Source: an uncultured Acetatifactor sp. (GTDB lineage Bacteria; Bacillota; Clostridia; Lachnospirales; Lachnospiraceae). Taken from it: 15,593 nt of DNA. The notes beneath the pieces were generated by a model. The model searched no databases. It had not been told where the DNA came from and saw nothing but the letters and a program-made list of their open reading frames with translations. Both the position numbers and the translations under genes were made by a program. The stretch spans positions 1 through 15,593 of the forward strand of contig CAJUFB010000058.1 in NCBI GenBank assembly GCA_910585805.1, written 5' to 3'. Of the stretch, positions 1-7,006 are shown in pieces (position 1 is the stretch's first letter; every line of letters begins with the position of its first letter).

Positions 1-34
1 GAGGATGAGCGTGCCAGAATGTAGAGGGAATTAA

Positions 35-562
35 CTAGCGGGAACTACGGATTATTTAAAAAGAGATCCGGATTCTGATATAAGGTTGGATGATTATCGA
101 ATGTCACAGAAAAATCCTCTCCAAACGTTAAAGGAAGCAGATAAAAAGGCATATTTAATGAACAAGTATGTTCCGGATATTGCGTTGTTGAAAGGGGATG
201 GCAAGAAAGAACGATATATCGCAGTATTTGATGTGAAATATCAGAATAGCAGAAATTCCGTATATGCGGAATCCAGAAGACATAATTCTCATCAGCTGCT
301 TTTTTACACATTGCTTTTGAATGTAAGAAAATGTGGGTTTATATTTCCCATGCAAAATACGGATGATGAGTCTGGACATATAGATTTATATGCGTTGAAC
401 ATTCAGACAGGGGATGCGATGGATTCCAGTGAGCGTGAGTATACACAATGGACGTCGGGGAACAATTCAGGATCTGATAATCGATTGGTTGAAAGGATTA
501 TGGAGTACGTTAAAAGAGATAGTGATAATTTAAAGACGGAACGTGGTGAGGATAATGCATGA
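35..562 (+). pseudogene. C-terminal fragment of a PD-(D/E)XK nuclease (DUF2357/PDDEXK_7-like)
   Basis: The frame is open from position 35, just after an in-frame TAA at 32-34, to the TGA at 560-562. The first possible start is the TTG at 86, with only an AAGG two bases upstream, which is a poor start. Counting from that TTG, a nuclease core is visible: Pro30-Asp31, then Asp49-Val-Lys51 (the D-x-K half-motif), then a helix with HNSHQLLFY near residues 66-74. This spacing fits the catalytic core of PD-(D/E)XK enzymes of the DUF2357/PDDEXK_7 kind, which are usually much longer and carry this core at the C-terminus. I infer that the N-terminal part has been lost or frameshifted. The 3' end overlaps the next gene by 8 bp, so the two were once one operon, probably a defence or modification cluster. 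The exact family is uncertain. Confidence 0.55.
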
Positions 563-1001
563 TGTACTTACTCCGGAGCAACGACGAAAAAATATGCAGC
601 ATATCCGGGCAAAGGATACTAAAATTGAAATAATACTTCGAAAGGCGCTTTGGAACAGAGGATACAGATATCGTAAAAATTATAAGGACCTTCCGGGGAA
701 ACCGGATATTGTATTACTGAAGTATAAGATAGCTATTTTCTGCGATGGAGAATTTTTCCACGGAAAGAATTGGGAAATTTTAAGGCCGCATCTGGAACAG
801 AGCAATAACGGGGAATTCTGGATTAAGAAAATATCCAGAAATATAGAAAGAGATGACGAAATCAATAAGCAGCTTCTGTTCCTGGGGTGGACTGTTATTC
901 GATTTTGGGGAGATGAAATTAAGAAGAACACAGACAGGTGCATTAAAGTGATTGAGGAGGTTATCTTTGATCTTGCAATAGATGACTGGAAAACGAAATA
1001 G
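555..1001 (+). CDS. vsr: Vsr-type very short patch repair endonuclease
   Basis: 148 aa. Vsr nicks next to T:G mismatches left by deamination of 5-methylcytosine, and its gene normally accompanies a Dcm-type cytosine methyltransferase. The hallmarks are in order: LTPEQRRKNMQ.IRAKDTKIE near the N-terminus (Glu25), LPGKPDIV with the metal-binding Asp51, DGEFFHG with His69, then FWIKKISRNIERD and GWTVIRFW. These positions match E. coli Vsr numbering. The E. coli His64 position is Asp here, and the zinc-ligand Cys66 is Glu66 and the Cys73 position is Trp, so the structural zinc site is absent. I chose ATG 555 because GGTGAGG lies just upstream; an upstream GTG at 543 is in frame but poorly placed. 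The gene overlaps the preceding nuclease fragment. No methyltransferase is visible, so the partner is probably outside the window. Confidence 0.88.
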   Translation: MHDVLTPEQRRKNMQHIRAKDTKIEIILRKALWNRGYRYRKNYKDLPGKPDIVLLKYKIAIFCDGEFFHGKNWEILRPHLEQSNNGEFWIKKISRNIERDDEINKQLLFLGWTVIRFWGDEIKKNTDRCIKVIEEVIFDLAIDDWKTK

Positions 1002-1024
1002 AAAAAATTCCGACTTCCCAATTG

Positions 1025-1045
1025 ACTCTAACGTAACGTCATAGT
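1025..1045. promoter_or_regulatory. MerR-family operator-like palindrome (probably orphaned)
   Basis: A 21-bp imperfect palindrome runs from ACT to AGT around a TAACGTAACGTCA core, with 16 of 21 positions symmetric. A TTGACT -35-like hexamer at 1022-1027 overlaps its left edge. MerR regulators bind such sites inside promoters with an unusually long 19-bp spacer. Here the position 19 bp downstream reads CTTGCC rather than a -10 box, so the promoter appears decayed. This agrees with the merR stump about 85 bp downstream. Confidence 0.5.
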
Positions 1046-1075
1046 GCTTGCCGTTACTCAGGCAGCCCCGTTACA

Positions 1076-1089
1076 TAATGATATCATTA
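1076..1089. repeat. Perfect 14-bp palindrome
   Basis: TAATGATATCATTA is a perfect inverted repeat without a spacer, too tight to form an RNA hairpin but suitable as a dimeric protein binding site. It lies between the MerR-type operator and the merR stump. Its role is unknown. Confidence 0.35.
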
Positions 1090-1130
1090 CGGCAGGGCCG
1101 GATACGGAACCGCGAAAGGCGGAGCCGAAT

Positions 1131-1187
1131 ATGCGGACTGTACACGAGGTAAGCGAACTCACAGGGATAAGTGTCCGGACACTTCAT
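1131..1187 (+). pseudogene. Truncated merR: N-terminal helix-turn-helix only
   Basis: Translation from ATG 1131 gives MRTVHEVSELTGISVRTLH, an almost canonical first helix-turn-helix of a MerR-family regulator. It should continue with a YYD.IGLL-type sequence, but the frame turns into unrelated sequence (PGINVQHIWDH...) and stops by 1280. The effector-binding domain and most of the DNA-binding domain are missing. I read this as a deletion remnant; together with the palindrome at 1025-1045 it marks a lost self-regulated merR locus. Confidence 0.6.
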
Positions 1188-1352
1188 CCTGGAATCAATG
1201 TACAGCACATTTGGGACCATTGTCAATACGAAACGCTGAAAACTATGACTTGTGACAGAGGCATATTAGTGATAAAATGAGACAGGAAAGACACAGATGC
1301 CCTGAAGCGGCGGAAAAACGGGAAAATTAAAAAAATTTTAATGTTTCTTTTC

Positions 1353-1381
1353 GTGACGCATGTTAAAATATGTGGTATAGT
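1353..1381 (+). promoter_or_regulatory. Candidate promoter for the leader of the LCP gene
   Basis: GTGACG at 1353-1358, a 17-bp spacer and TATAGT at 1376-1381 form a plausible sigma-A promoter with a weak -35. Transcription from here would give a leader of about 280 nt that includes element A and the hairpin at 1567-1588 before the LCP start. Confidence 0.4.
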
Positions 1382-1464
1382 GCAAGGAGTTATCTTTTGC
1401 TGTATATACTCGTGAGCGCATTCATTTACTGTTTTCGGGTTCCGATTACGGAAGCGCTCATTTG

Positions 1465-1490
1465 TTATACGTTTCGTTTGGCAAATATTT
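1465..1490 (+). repeat. Conserved block 2, copy A
   Basis: A 26-bp stretch (TTATAC..TT.GTTTGGCAAAT.TT) recurs at 13482-13507 with about 22 of 26 identities. Here it lies just before structured element A; at the other locus it lies just after element B. Its function is unknown. Confidence 0.5.
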
Positions 1491-1503
1491 TAAGCTGTGA
1501 GCA

Positions 1504-1566
1504 TATACTCAAGACCGCCAGGATTTACAAGTTTGACCAGGGTGAGCATATATGGCCGGCGGTCTT
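1504..1566 (+). ncRNA. Structured intergenic element A (hairpin, repeated at 13.4 kb)
   Basis: TATACTC at 1504-1510 is followed by a perfect 9-bp stem: AAGACCGCC (1511-1519) pairs with GGCGGTCTT (1558-1566). The 38-nt apical part contains GGATTTAC.AGTTTG..CAGGG. The same layout occurs at 13418-13478. The two copies differ in the 5' strand of the stem, and both differences keep pairing as G-U in + strand RNA, whereas they would be A-C mismatches in the opposite strand. In the reading frame open across both copies the differences fall mainly on codon positions 1 and 2, which argues against protein coding. A terminator-like hairpin begins at the very next base, an arrangement like that of an aptamer with an expression platform. 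No known family is recognised. Confidence 0.5.
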
Positions 1567-1588
1567 AAAGCCACTGTGTAGTGGCTTT
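1567..1588 (+). terminator. Terminator-like hairpin abutting element A
   Basis: AAAGCCACT and AGTGGCTTT form a perfect 9-bp stem with a GTGT tetraloop, followed by a T-rich but interrupted tail (TTTGTTGTAGTTT). It starts directly after the closing strand of element A, so the two helices could stack. It may be a weak intrinsic terminator or attenuator upstream of the LCP gene. Readthrough must occur if the promoter at 1353-1381 drives that gene. Confidence 0.5.
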
Positions 1589-1628
1589 GTTGTAGTTTAC
1601 TGCAAAATTCATTGGAGTGCAGTATAAA

Positions 1629-1676
1629 ATGCGAATCAGTGGAACATGGAAAGGGCTGCAAGCTTCATATGGATAA
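1629..1676 (+). CDS. Possible 15-aa upstream peptide overlapping the LCP start
   Basis: ATG 1629 is preceded by GGAG at 1614-1617 and encodes MRISGTWKGLQASYG, with a stop at 1674-1676. The stop lies 5 nt past the first base of the proposed LCP start codon at 1669, a geometry suited to translational coupling. The LCP start itself has only a weak, distant AAGGG. Only position and geometry support this; conservation is unknown. Confidence 0.25.
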   Translation: MRISGTWKGLQASYG

Positions 1677-3519
1677 TAAAAACGAGAATGAAATGGAGCA
1701 GATTCAGCGGGGCCTGGAAGATTTCCTGGAGAAGGAACTGGGTCAGAGGGGAACAGCGGAGTCTGCGGGGCGTGGGAGCCGTACAGGGACTCAGTCTGGC
1801 CAGGTGTCAGGACGGCGGCAGAGTCCGGAGGATTCGGTACGGATAATCGGACAGCGGCAGGATGAGGATGAAATCGATTACGGACGGGAAAGAGGATATT
1901 CCCCGGAGCCTGTCCGCGGCAGACACGACGGTTATCATGGGAGAGAAGACTACATCCGGGAAGAGGAGCGGCATCGGCAGGAAAGCCTCGGCCGGGGGGA
2001 TGGATACCCCGGAAGCGGGGCTGATGAGGATGAGCAGTATTTCCGGGGGAGAGCCTATGACCATGAGCAGGGAACGGGAAGCGGAAGGCGCGGATACAGC
2101 AGAGCGGATTCCGACCGAAGGGGGTATGCTGAGGAGGAAGAGGAACCGGAGAGTGCCGTCTACGATTGGGACAGTGAAGCACCCCGCCGCCGGAATTCCG
2201 GTCAGCAGCGGACGCATGCCCGCTCGGATTCCAACCGGGAGAGAGTATCTTACGACCGGGATTATGAGAGTGGGAGTTCCCTCCAGGGATACGGGCGGGA
2301 GGCCGATTATAACCGTTCCGGCTATGCGCGGGAGGATAGGGATTCCCGTGGCTATGGTCAGGAAAGCAGATATCCGGCTCGTGACTATGGCGATGAGGAT
2401 AGAGATGCCCGGACATCCCGCCGGCGGGGGAAAAATATTCCTGCTGGAAGGCAGGACAGGGGCAGGGAGCAGCATTCAGGAAGAAAGGCTCCCGGCAGGC
2501 AGGCACAGCCCCGTGAGGAGGATTATCAGGTGGCAAAAAAAGCAGCGAAATCTCAAAAGTCTCAAAAGAAAAAGCGGAAAAAGAAGCATCGTCTGCTGAA
2601 ATTTCTGATAGCGGTTGCCGTTATATTTGTTCTTCTGGGAGCAGGGCTGTATCAGCTGGTAGGAGTAGTTTACGGGAAAATGACTTATCATGAAATTGCT
2701 TCCTTGACGCAGGCGCCCATGAAAGAAGACGGCGTAGTCAATGTACTCCTCATAGGAAACGATTCCCGCGAGAACGGAGAGGACGGCCGCTCCGATGCCA
2801 TGATTCTGCTGTCCGTCAGCAATAAGACAAAAAAGATATATATGACTTCTCTTCTGCGGGACATGTATGTGGATATTCCCGGACATGACGGAAACCGGCT
2901 GAATGCGGCGTATTCCTTCGGCGGTGCGGAGCTGCTGATGGAGACCATCGAGCAGAATCTGGATATTACTGTAAACCGTTACGTATTAGTGAATTTTGAG
3001 GCGTTTGCCAGCCTGGTGGATGCGGTGGGCGGAATTGAACTGGAGCTGACCAGTGAAGAAATCGAGTATGTCAACGGCTATCTGGTGGAGTACAATATCC
3101 TCACAGACAGGCCCCAGGGTACAGACAATATGGATACTTCCGTCAGCGGTCTGGTGCATCTGAACGGACCCCAGGCGCTTGCCTACAGCAGAAATCGTTA
3201 TCTGGGTACGGATTTCGGAAGGACCGACCGTCAAAGGAAAGTATTGACTGCGGTAATCAGAAAGCTGCCCTCGACGCTGGTCTCCAATCCCAAAGGGCTG
3301 ATGGACGGACTTCTGCCCAACCTGACAACCAATCTGACCAGGGGAGAGTGCTTCAGCCTGAGTCTGATGGCGGGAAAGATGCTTACATATGATATTGAAT
3401 CGGACAGCATTCCGCAGCCCGGAACCTATCGGGATGTGACCATTCGCAAGATGTCGGTGCTGGAAGTGGATTTTGACACCAATATCCGGTATCTGAAGGA
3501 GAAGCTGTACGGTGAGTGA
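1669..3519 (+). CDS. LCP (LytR-CpsA-Psr) family envelope phosphotransferase with a long disordered N-terminus
   Basis: 616 aa from ATG 1669; the frame extends to a TTG at 1612 that lacks a ribosome binding site. LCP enzymes transfer undecaprenyl-phosphate-linked glycopolymers to peptidoglycan on the outer face of the membrane. Residues 1-300 are low complexity, rich in Arg, Gly, Tyr, Asp, Glu and Ser with recurring RGY/GYxRE motifs. A basic stretch KKKRKKKHR (about 300-308) and one membrane helix (about 309-335) follow. The LCP domain begins near 356 with VVNVLLIGNDSR, then GRSDAMILLSV, TSLLRDMYVDIPG, NRLNAAYSFGG, VDAVGGIELEL and AYSRNRYLGTDFGRTDRQR. The conserved Asp and Arg residues that bind pyrophosphate and metal are present. 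LCP proteins usually have short cytoplasmic tails, so the extension is unusual. Two more envelope genes follow on the same strand. Confidence 0.9.
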   Translation: MDNKNENEMEQIQRGLEDFLEKELGQRGTAESAGRGSRTGTQSGQVSGRRQSPEDSVRIIGQRQDEDEIDYGRERGYSPEPVRGRHDGYHGREDYIREEERHRQESLGRGDGYPGSGADEDEQYFRGRAYDHEQGTGSGRRGYSRADSDRRGYAEEEEEPESAVYDWDSEAPRRRNSGQQRTHARSDSNRERVSYDRDYESGSSLQGYGREADYNRSGYAREDRDSRGYGQESRYPARDYGDEDRDARTSRRRGKNIPAGRQDRGREQHSGRKAPGRQAQPREEDYQVAKKAAKSQKSQKKKRKKKHRLLKFLIAVAVIFVLLGAGLYQLVGVVYGKMTYHEIASLTQAPMKEDGVVNVLLIGNDSRENGEDGRSDAMILLSVSNKTKKIYMTSLLRDMYVDIPGHDGNRLNAAYSFGGAELLMETIEQNLDITVNRYVLVNFEAFASLVDAVGGIELELTSEEIEYVNGYLVEYNILTDRPQGTDNMDTSVSGLVHLNGPQALAYSRNRYLGTDFGRTDRQRKVLTAVIRKLPSTLVSNPKGLMDGLLPNLTTNLTRGECFSLSLMAGKMLTYDIESDSIPQPGTYRDVTIRKMSVLEVDFDTNIRYLKEKLYGE

Positions 3520-3692
3520 GTCAGGGCGTACAGCGCATTGAAACGGTATGTGCCGGGAAAGGATATGAGGATTTGGCGTCAATGAGAAAATGGCAGCGCG
3601 GACTTTGACCAAGCCGTGGAACAGAAGGAGCCTGATAAGGGCAGTACAGATGCATTGATGGTTTTCGATGCAGGAAAGGGCAGGAGGAGTGT

Positions 3693-4001
3693 ATGGATCT
3701 CATAATATTTGTGTTTATTGCTTTTATATGTATAAATGTAGCGGTAAAGATATTCAACAGTGAGGAGAGAAACAAGGTTTTCAACAAACGTCCCATTGAG
3801 GTGGCGGACGTGAAAAAATATAATAAATTCTGCGGGTATCTGGTTATCGGCTTCTGCGTGGCCGCTGAGATTACTCTGTATGCAGGGAAAATATTCGGCG
3901 GCCTGATCAGTGTGCTCTGCACTTTGCTGCTGATCGGGGAAGCGGTACTGGTAATGTTCATCTATAATAAAGCAGAGGTAAAAATGCTGAAAAAAAGGTA
4001 A
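3693..4001 (+). CDS. Small integral membrane protein, DUF3784-like
   Basis: 102 aa. ATG 3693 follows a strong AGGAGGAG. Three hydrophobic segments are visible: residues 2-19, about 48-67 and about 71-92, separated by a charged loop (NSEERNKVFNKRPIEVADVKKYNKFCGY). The hairpin-like layout and length resemble small Firmicutes membrane proteins such as DUF3784, but I cannot assign the family with certainty and no catalytic residues are apparent. It lies 173 bp after the LCP gene and 13 bp before the CapA-like lipoprotein gene, so it is probably co-transcribed with the latter. Confidence 0.75.
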   Translation: MDLIIFVFIAFICINVAVKIFNSEERNKVFNKRPIEVADVKKYNKFCGYLVIGFCVAAEITLYAGKIFGGLISVLCTLLLIGEAVLVMFIYNKAEVKMLKKR

Positions 4002-4014
4002 CAGGTATTGTCTT

Positions 4015-5430
4015 ATGAAAGAAAAAAGAGGTGTATTGCTTACCATATTGACAAGCGCGCTGCTGCTGGGCGCCTGCGGTAACCAGGATGCCCTTCCGGC
4101 TTCGGTGGCAGAGCTGGAGACTGTCCCGATTAAGCAGGAGAGCGATGGGGAGAATGGCACATTGCCGGAAGGCGGTGCGGAAACCGGTGAAGAGGATAGT
4201 GCGGCCGGCACGGCGCCGGAAGGCGCCGGAAAAGACAGTGCTGCGCAACTGCCGGAAGAAAACAACGGAGAAAGCAATGCCTTGAACGAAGCCATAGCAG
4301 ACAGAGAGAACGGCGCTCCGAATGGGATATCAGGCGACAGCGGCGGAAATCACTCTGCTGGTACGTCTTCGGACGGTAACGGTCAGGCATTGCCTGCGGG
4401 AGGGCAGGCGGAATCCGGTCACTCAGAAACAGATTCTGACCTTGCAGGCGACGGAACACTGCCGGGTGAGGAGTCGGAAGAAGTTAAGATTACGATTTCC
4501 GCTGCCGGGGATGTGACCCTGGGTAATTATATCGGTCAGGGCTATGAGATATCCTTCCGCCAGACTTACGACAAGGGAGCCGGCGACAGTTATTTTTTTG
4601 AAAATGTGGCCGATATTTTTTCTGAGGATGCTTTGACACTGGTAAATCTGGAAGGGCCGCTGACCCGTTCGGAGGACTTTCGCGAAGGTCAGACGTACTG
4701 CATTTCCGGTGACCCGGAATACGTCAATATCCTGACGGCAGGCAGTGTGGAAGCAGTCAGTATGGCAAACAATCATCGTCTGGACTATAAGGAACAGGGA
4801 ACCGCCGACACAGTGGAGGCGCTGAAGGGGGCGGGTATCCTGTATGCCTATGACAATAATTACTGTATGTATGAAACGGACGGCATCCGGATAGGCATTG
4901 TGTCCGTCAATGAAGTAGGACAGGGAGCCGGCGTGGAGAAATATCTTCAGGAGGGCATTGCACAGCTTCGCGGGGAAGGTGCGGAGCTGGTTTTCGCATG
5001 CTGTCACTGGGGAATTGAGCGGGAATATTATCCTGAAGAATATCAGGAAAGTCTGGGAAAGAAATGCATAGACTGGGGATATGACCTGGTGATCGGACAT
5101 CATCCCCATGTGCTGCAGGGAATAGAGGAATATCAGGGGAAATATATTATTTACAGCCTGGGCAATTTCTGCTTCGGGGCAAACCGGAATCCGCCGGATA
5201 AGGACTGCATGATTTTCCAGCAGACCTTTACTTTCGTGGACGGGGAAATGCAGGAAGATAAGGAAATCCGCGTGATACCGTGCTCGGTGAGTTCTGTGTC
5301 CACCCGGAATGACTACAAGCCCACACCTGCGGAGGGAGAAGAAGCGCAGCGGATTCTGGATAAGATAAACGAATGCAGCCGGGATTTCGGGGTGGAATTT
5401 GACAGTGACGGGTATCTGAAGGAGTCATAG
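4015..5430 (+). CDS. CapA-like lipoprotein (PGA_cap metallophosphatase-fold domain)
   Basis: 471 aa. Residues 1-21 form a lipoprotein signal with lipobox LLGAC (Cys21 lipidated), so the protein is anchored outside the membrane. Residues 25-155 are a Gly/Ser/Glu/Asp/Ala-rich linker without predicted fold. From about residue 158 the CapA domain has its usual motifs: SAAGDVTLG, LVNLEGPLT, MANNHRLDY, CHWGIEREYYP, GHHPHVLQGIE and IIYSLGNF. CapA/PgsA proteins belong to the calcineurin-like fold and are required for poly-gamma-glutamate capsule export or anchoring in Bacillus; in Clostridia many act on unknown envelope polymers. No capB or capC homologue is visible, so poly-glutamate is not implied. 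It closes the run of envelope genes that starts with the LCP protein. Confidence 0.88.
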   Translation: MKEKRGVLLTILTSALLLGACGNQDALPASVAELETVPIKQESDGENGTLPEGGAETGEEDSAAGTAPEGAGKDSAAQLPEENNGESNALNEAIADRENGAPNGISGDSGGNHSAGTSSDGNGQALPAGGQAESGHSETDSDLAGDGTLPGEESEEVKITISAAGDVTLGNYIGQGYEISFRQTYDKGAGDSYFFENVADIFSEDALTLVNLEGPLTRSEDFREGQTYCISGDPEYVNILTAGSVEAVSMANNHRLDYKEQGTADTVEALKGAGILYAYDNNYCMYETDGIRIGIVSVNEVGQGAGVEKYLQEGIAQLRGEGAELVFACCHWGIEREYYPEEYQESLGKKCIDWGYDLVIGHHPHVLQGIEEYQGKYIIYSLGNFCFGANRNPPDKDCMIFQQTFTFVDGEMQEDKEIRVIPCSVSSVSTRNDYKPTPAEGEEAQRILDKINECSRDFGVEFDSDGYLKES

Positions 5431-5608
5431 CCTGCTTCCAGAAGGGAATATTTCCTGTGGGTCCGGCGCACAGCTGTCCTGCAAAATGAGCAGGGGAGCC
5501 CGTTTTGGCTACGCGGTTTCCGCAGGCAAGATACGGTACTTTTAAAATAAACCGCATTGTATCAATTTCATACGCAATACAAATTTCAATATATGGAGGA
5601 AAACGGCA

Positions 5609-6745
5609 ATGGAAAAAAGAAAACTGGAAAATCTGGGAATTGAGACTTCTTTACTGGGATTCGGGTGCATGCGTTTCCCGGTGACGGCGGAAGGAAAAAT
5701 TGATGAGCCCGAAGCAGAGCGGATGTTGGACAAAGCCATTGCTGCCGGAGTGAATTATATCGATACCGCATATCCCTATCACAATGGCGACAGTGAACCT
5801 TTCGTGGGCAGGGTGCTGAAAAAATACGACAGACATTCCTTCTATCTGGCGACAAAGCTGCCCTGCTGGAATGTGTCGAAGAAGGAAGACGCAGAGCGGA
5901 TTTTTGAAGAGCAGCTGACACGGCTGCAGACGGATTACATAGATTTCTATCTGATGCACGCATTGAGCGGCGACAGCTTCCGGAAGATGGCGGAACTGGG
6001 CGTGGTGGAAGTTCTGGAGCGGCTGAAGGCGGAAGGCAGAATTAAGTATCTGGGCTTTTCTTTCCATGACAGCTATGAGGCATTTGAGGAAATCCTGTGC
6101 TACAGAGACTGGGATTTCTGCCAGATTCAGCTGAATTACATGGATGCGGAGAGCCAGGCGGGGTTGAAGGGGTATCGCCTCACGGAAGAAAGAAACGTGC
6201 CGCTGGTGATCATGGAGCCGGTAAAGGGCGGTTCCCTGGCAGCATTTGCGGAAGATATCACGGGGAAATTCCGCGCTCTGGACCCGGAGGCTTCCGTGGC
6301 CTCCTATGCGCTGCGCTGGGTGGGAAGTTTGCCCAATGTGAAAGTCGTTCTGAGCGGTATGTCCACCATGGAGCAGGTGGAGGATAATCTGAAAACTTTT
6401 ACGGATTTTCGTTCTCTTTCGGACGAAGAGACGAAAACCATCGATGATATCGTGGCGCTGATCAGGAGCCGGGTGCAGAACGGCTGTACCGCATGCCGGT
6501 ATTGCATGCCATGCCCGGCAGGCGTGGACATCCCGGGCAATTTCCGGGTGTGGAATACCTACCATATGTACCAGAATTATAATATGGTTAAAAACAGCTG
6601 GGAGAAGAACCTGGGAGACGAAAAACAGGCAAAGAACTGTATCAAATGCGGTAAATGCGAGAAAGCCTGTCCCCAGAAGCTTCACATCAGGGAGGACCTG
6701 GAGAAGGTGCAGGCGGATATGGAAAAGAAGGAATTTGTGTTCTGA
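5609..6745 (+). CDS. Aldo/keto reductase with C-terminal 2x[4Fe-4S] ferredoxin module
   Basis: 378 aa. ATG 5609 follows a good GGAGG at spacing 10. The AKR barrel spans about residues 1-285, with the tetrad recognisable as Asp52, Tyr56, Lys83 (ATKLP) and His117 (FYLMHAL). The C-terminus holds two four-cysteine clusters: Cys293, 296, 299 and 302, then Cys344, 347, 350 and 354. This is the common clostridial iron-sulphur AKR type, which presumably moves electrons between ferredoxin clusters and a carbonyl/alcohol substrate; the substrate cannot be predicted. It has 178 bp of upstream sequence in which I see no convincing promoter, only a spaced TTGTAT/ATACAA inverted repeat at 5557-5582. The next gene starts 261 bp downstream. 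Confidence 0.93.
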   Translation: MEKRKLENLGIETSLLGFGCMRFPVTAEGKIDEPEAERMLDKAIAAGVNYIDTAYPYHNGDSEPFVGRVLKKYDRHSFYLATKLPCWNVSKKEDAERIFEEQLTRLQTDYIDFYLMHALSGDSFRKMAELGVVEVLERLKAEGRIKYLGFSFHDSYEAFEEILCYRDWDFCQIQLNYMDAESQAGLKGYRLTEERNVPLVIMEPVKGGSLAAFAEDITGKFRALDPEASVASYALRWVGSLPNVKVVLSGMSTMEQVEDNLKTFTDFRSLSDEETKTIDDIVALIRSRVQNGCTACRYCMPCPAGVDIPGNFRVWNTYHMYQNYNMVKNSWEKNLGDEKQAKNCIKCGKCEKACPQKLHIREDLEKVQADMEKKEFVF

Positions 6746-6835
6746 GAAAACGTGTTCCGGAAAAAGCCGGGGCGGAAGAGAACGGCTGAGGTTTTGCCGG
6801 GCGCTCGCAGGAGGCCGGGGGTATATCCGGCTGCT

Positions 6836-6907
6836 CTGCCCTGCATAATTCCAACGGTAGGACAAAGGGCAGCTGCGCTGCCCCGGACAGCATGTACTGC
6901 GGGGCAG
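6836..6907 (+). promoter_or_regulatory. Leader with three mutually exclusive hairpins (attenuator-like)
   Basis: Four segments can pair in an alternating way. Segment 1, CTGCCCT (6836-6842), pairs with segment 2, AGGGCAG (6866-6872). Segment 2, GGGCAGC (6867-6873), also pairs with segment 3, GCTGCCC (6877-6883), over a 3-nt loop. Segment 3, CTGCCCCG (6878-6885), also pairs with segment 4, CGGGGCAG (6900-6907), for 8 bp. Pairings 1:2, 2:3 and 3:4 exclude one another, as in classic attenuators. No T-run follows segment 4, so this is not an ordinary intrinsic terminator. The AraC start codon lies 100 nt further on. Confidence 0.4.
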
Positions 6908-7006
6908 GATACGTCGGCGGCAGATGCATATTCCGGTGTTGGCCATAGAGTGAACAAGACGACTGCAAGTATGTGGGATAAAGCGGAAAGGAGGCTGGTT
7001 TTACAT

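Larger units (their letters stand above)
1002..1668. other. Gene-poor junction of accessory tail and envelope cluster
   Basis: 667 bp with no ORF that I believe is intact. It contains a MerR-type operator at 1025-1045, a perfect 14-bp palindrome at 1076-1089, a merR stump at 1131-1187, an AT-rich inverted stretch near 1327-1341, a plausible promoter at 1353-1381, a 7-bp hairpin (TGAGCGC near 1411 with GCGCTCA near 1454), and structured element A with a terminator-like stem. An 85-codon open frame at 1370-1627 covers element A but has no ribosome binding site and no recognisable product. Confidence 0.6.

Noticed and set aside
1504..1588. Element A as a known riboswitch class (c-di-GMP, TPP or SAM)
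   Set aside because: I could not find the core motifs of these classes, so it is left as an unassigned structured element.
1370..1627. 85-codon frame sharing ARIYxFxQGxxI with the frame at 13296-13517
   Set aside because: Neither frame has a ribosome binding site, and the nucleotide differences fall mostly on codon positions 1 and 2 while the hairpin is kept. The similarity belongs to the structured elements A and B.
1565..2536. 323-codon minus-strand frame and other long frames opposite or beside the LCP N-terminus
   Set aside because: They arise from the biased Arg/Gly/Asp/Tyr composition of the LCP low-complexity region. They show no start signals, and the LCP frame is continuous into a recognised domain.
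5557..5582. TTGTAT/ATACAA inverted repeat upstream of the aldo/keto reductase as an operator
   Set aside because: It is AT-rich with a 14-bp spacer and has a competing GTAT/ATAC pairing; this is too weak to list as a site.
6752..7006. An 85-residue N-terminal extension of the AraC regulator
   Set aside because: No ribosome binding site at the GTG, non-protein-like composition, and a strong AAAGGAGG before ATG 7007, which gives the normal family length.
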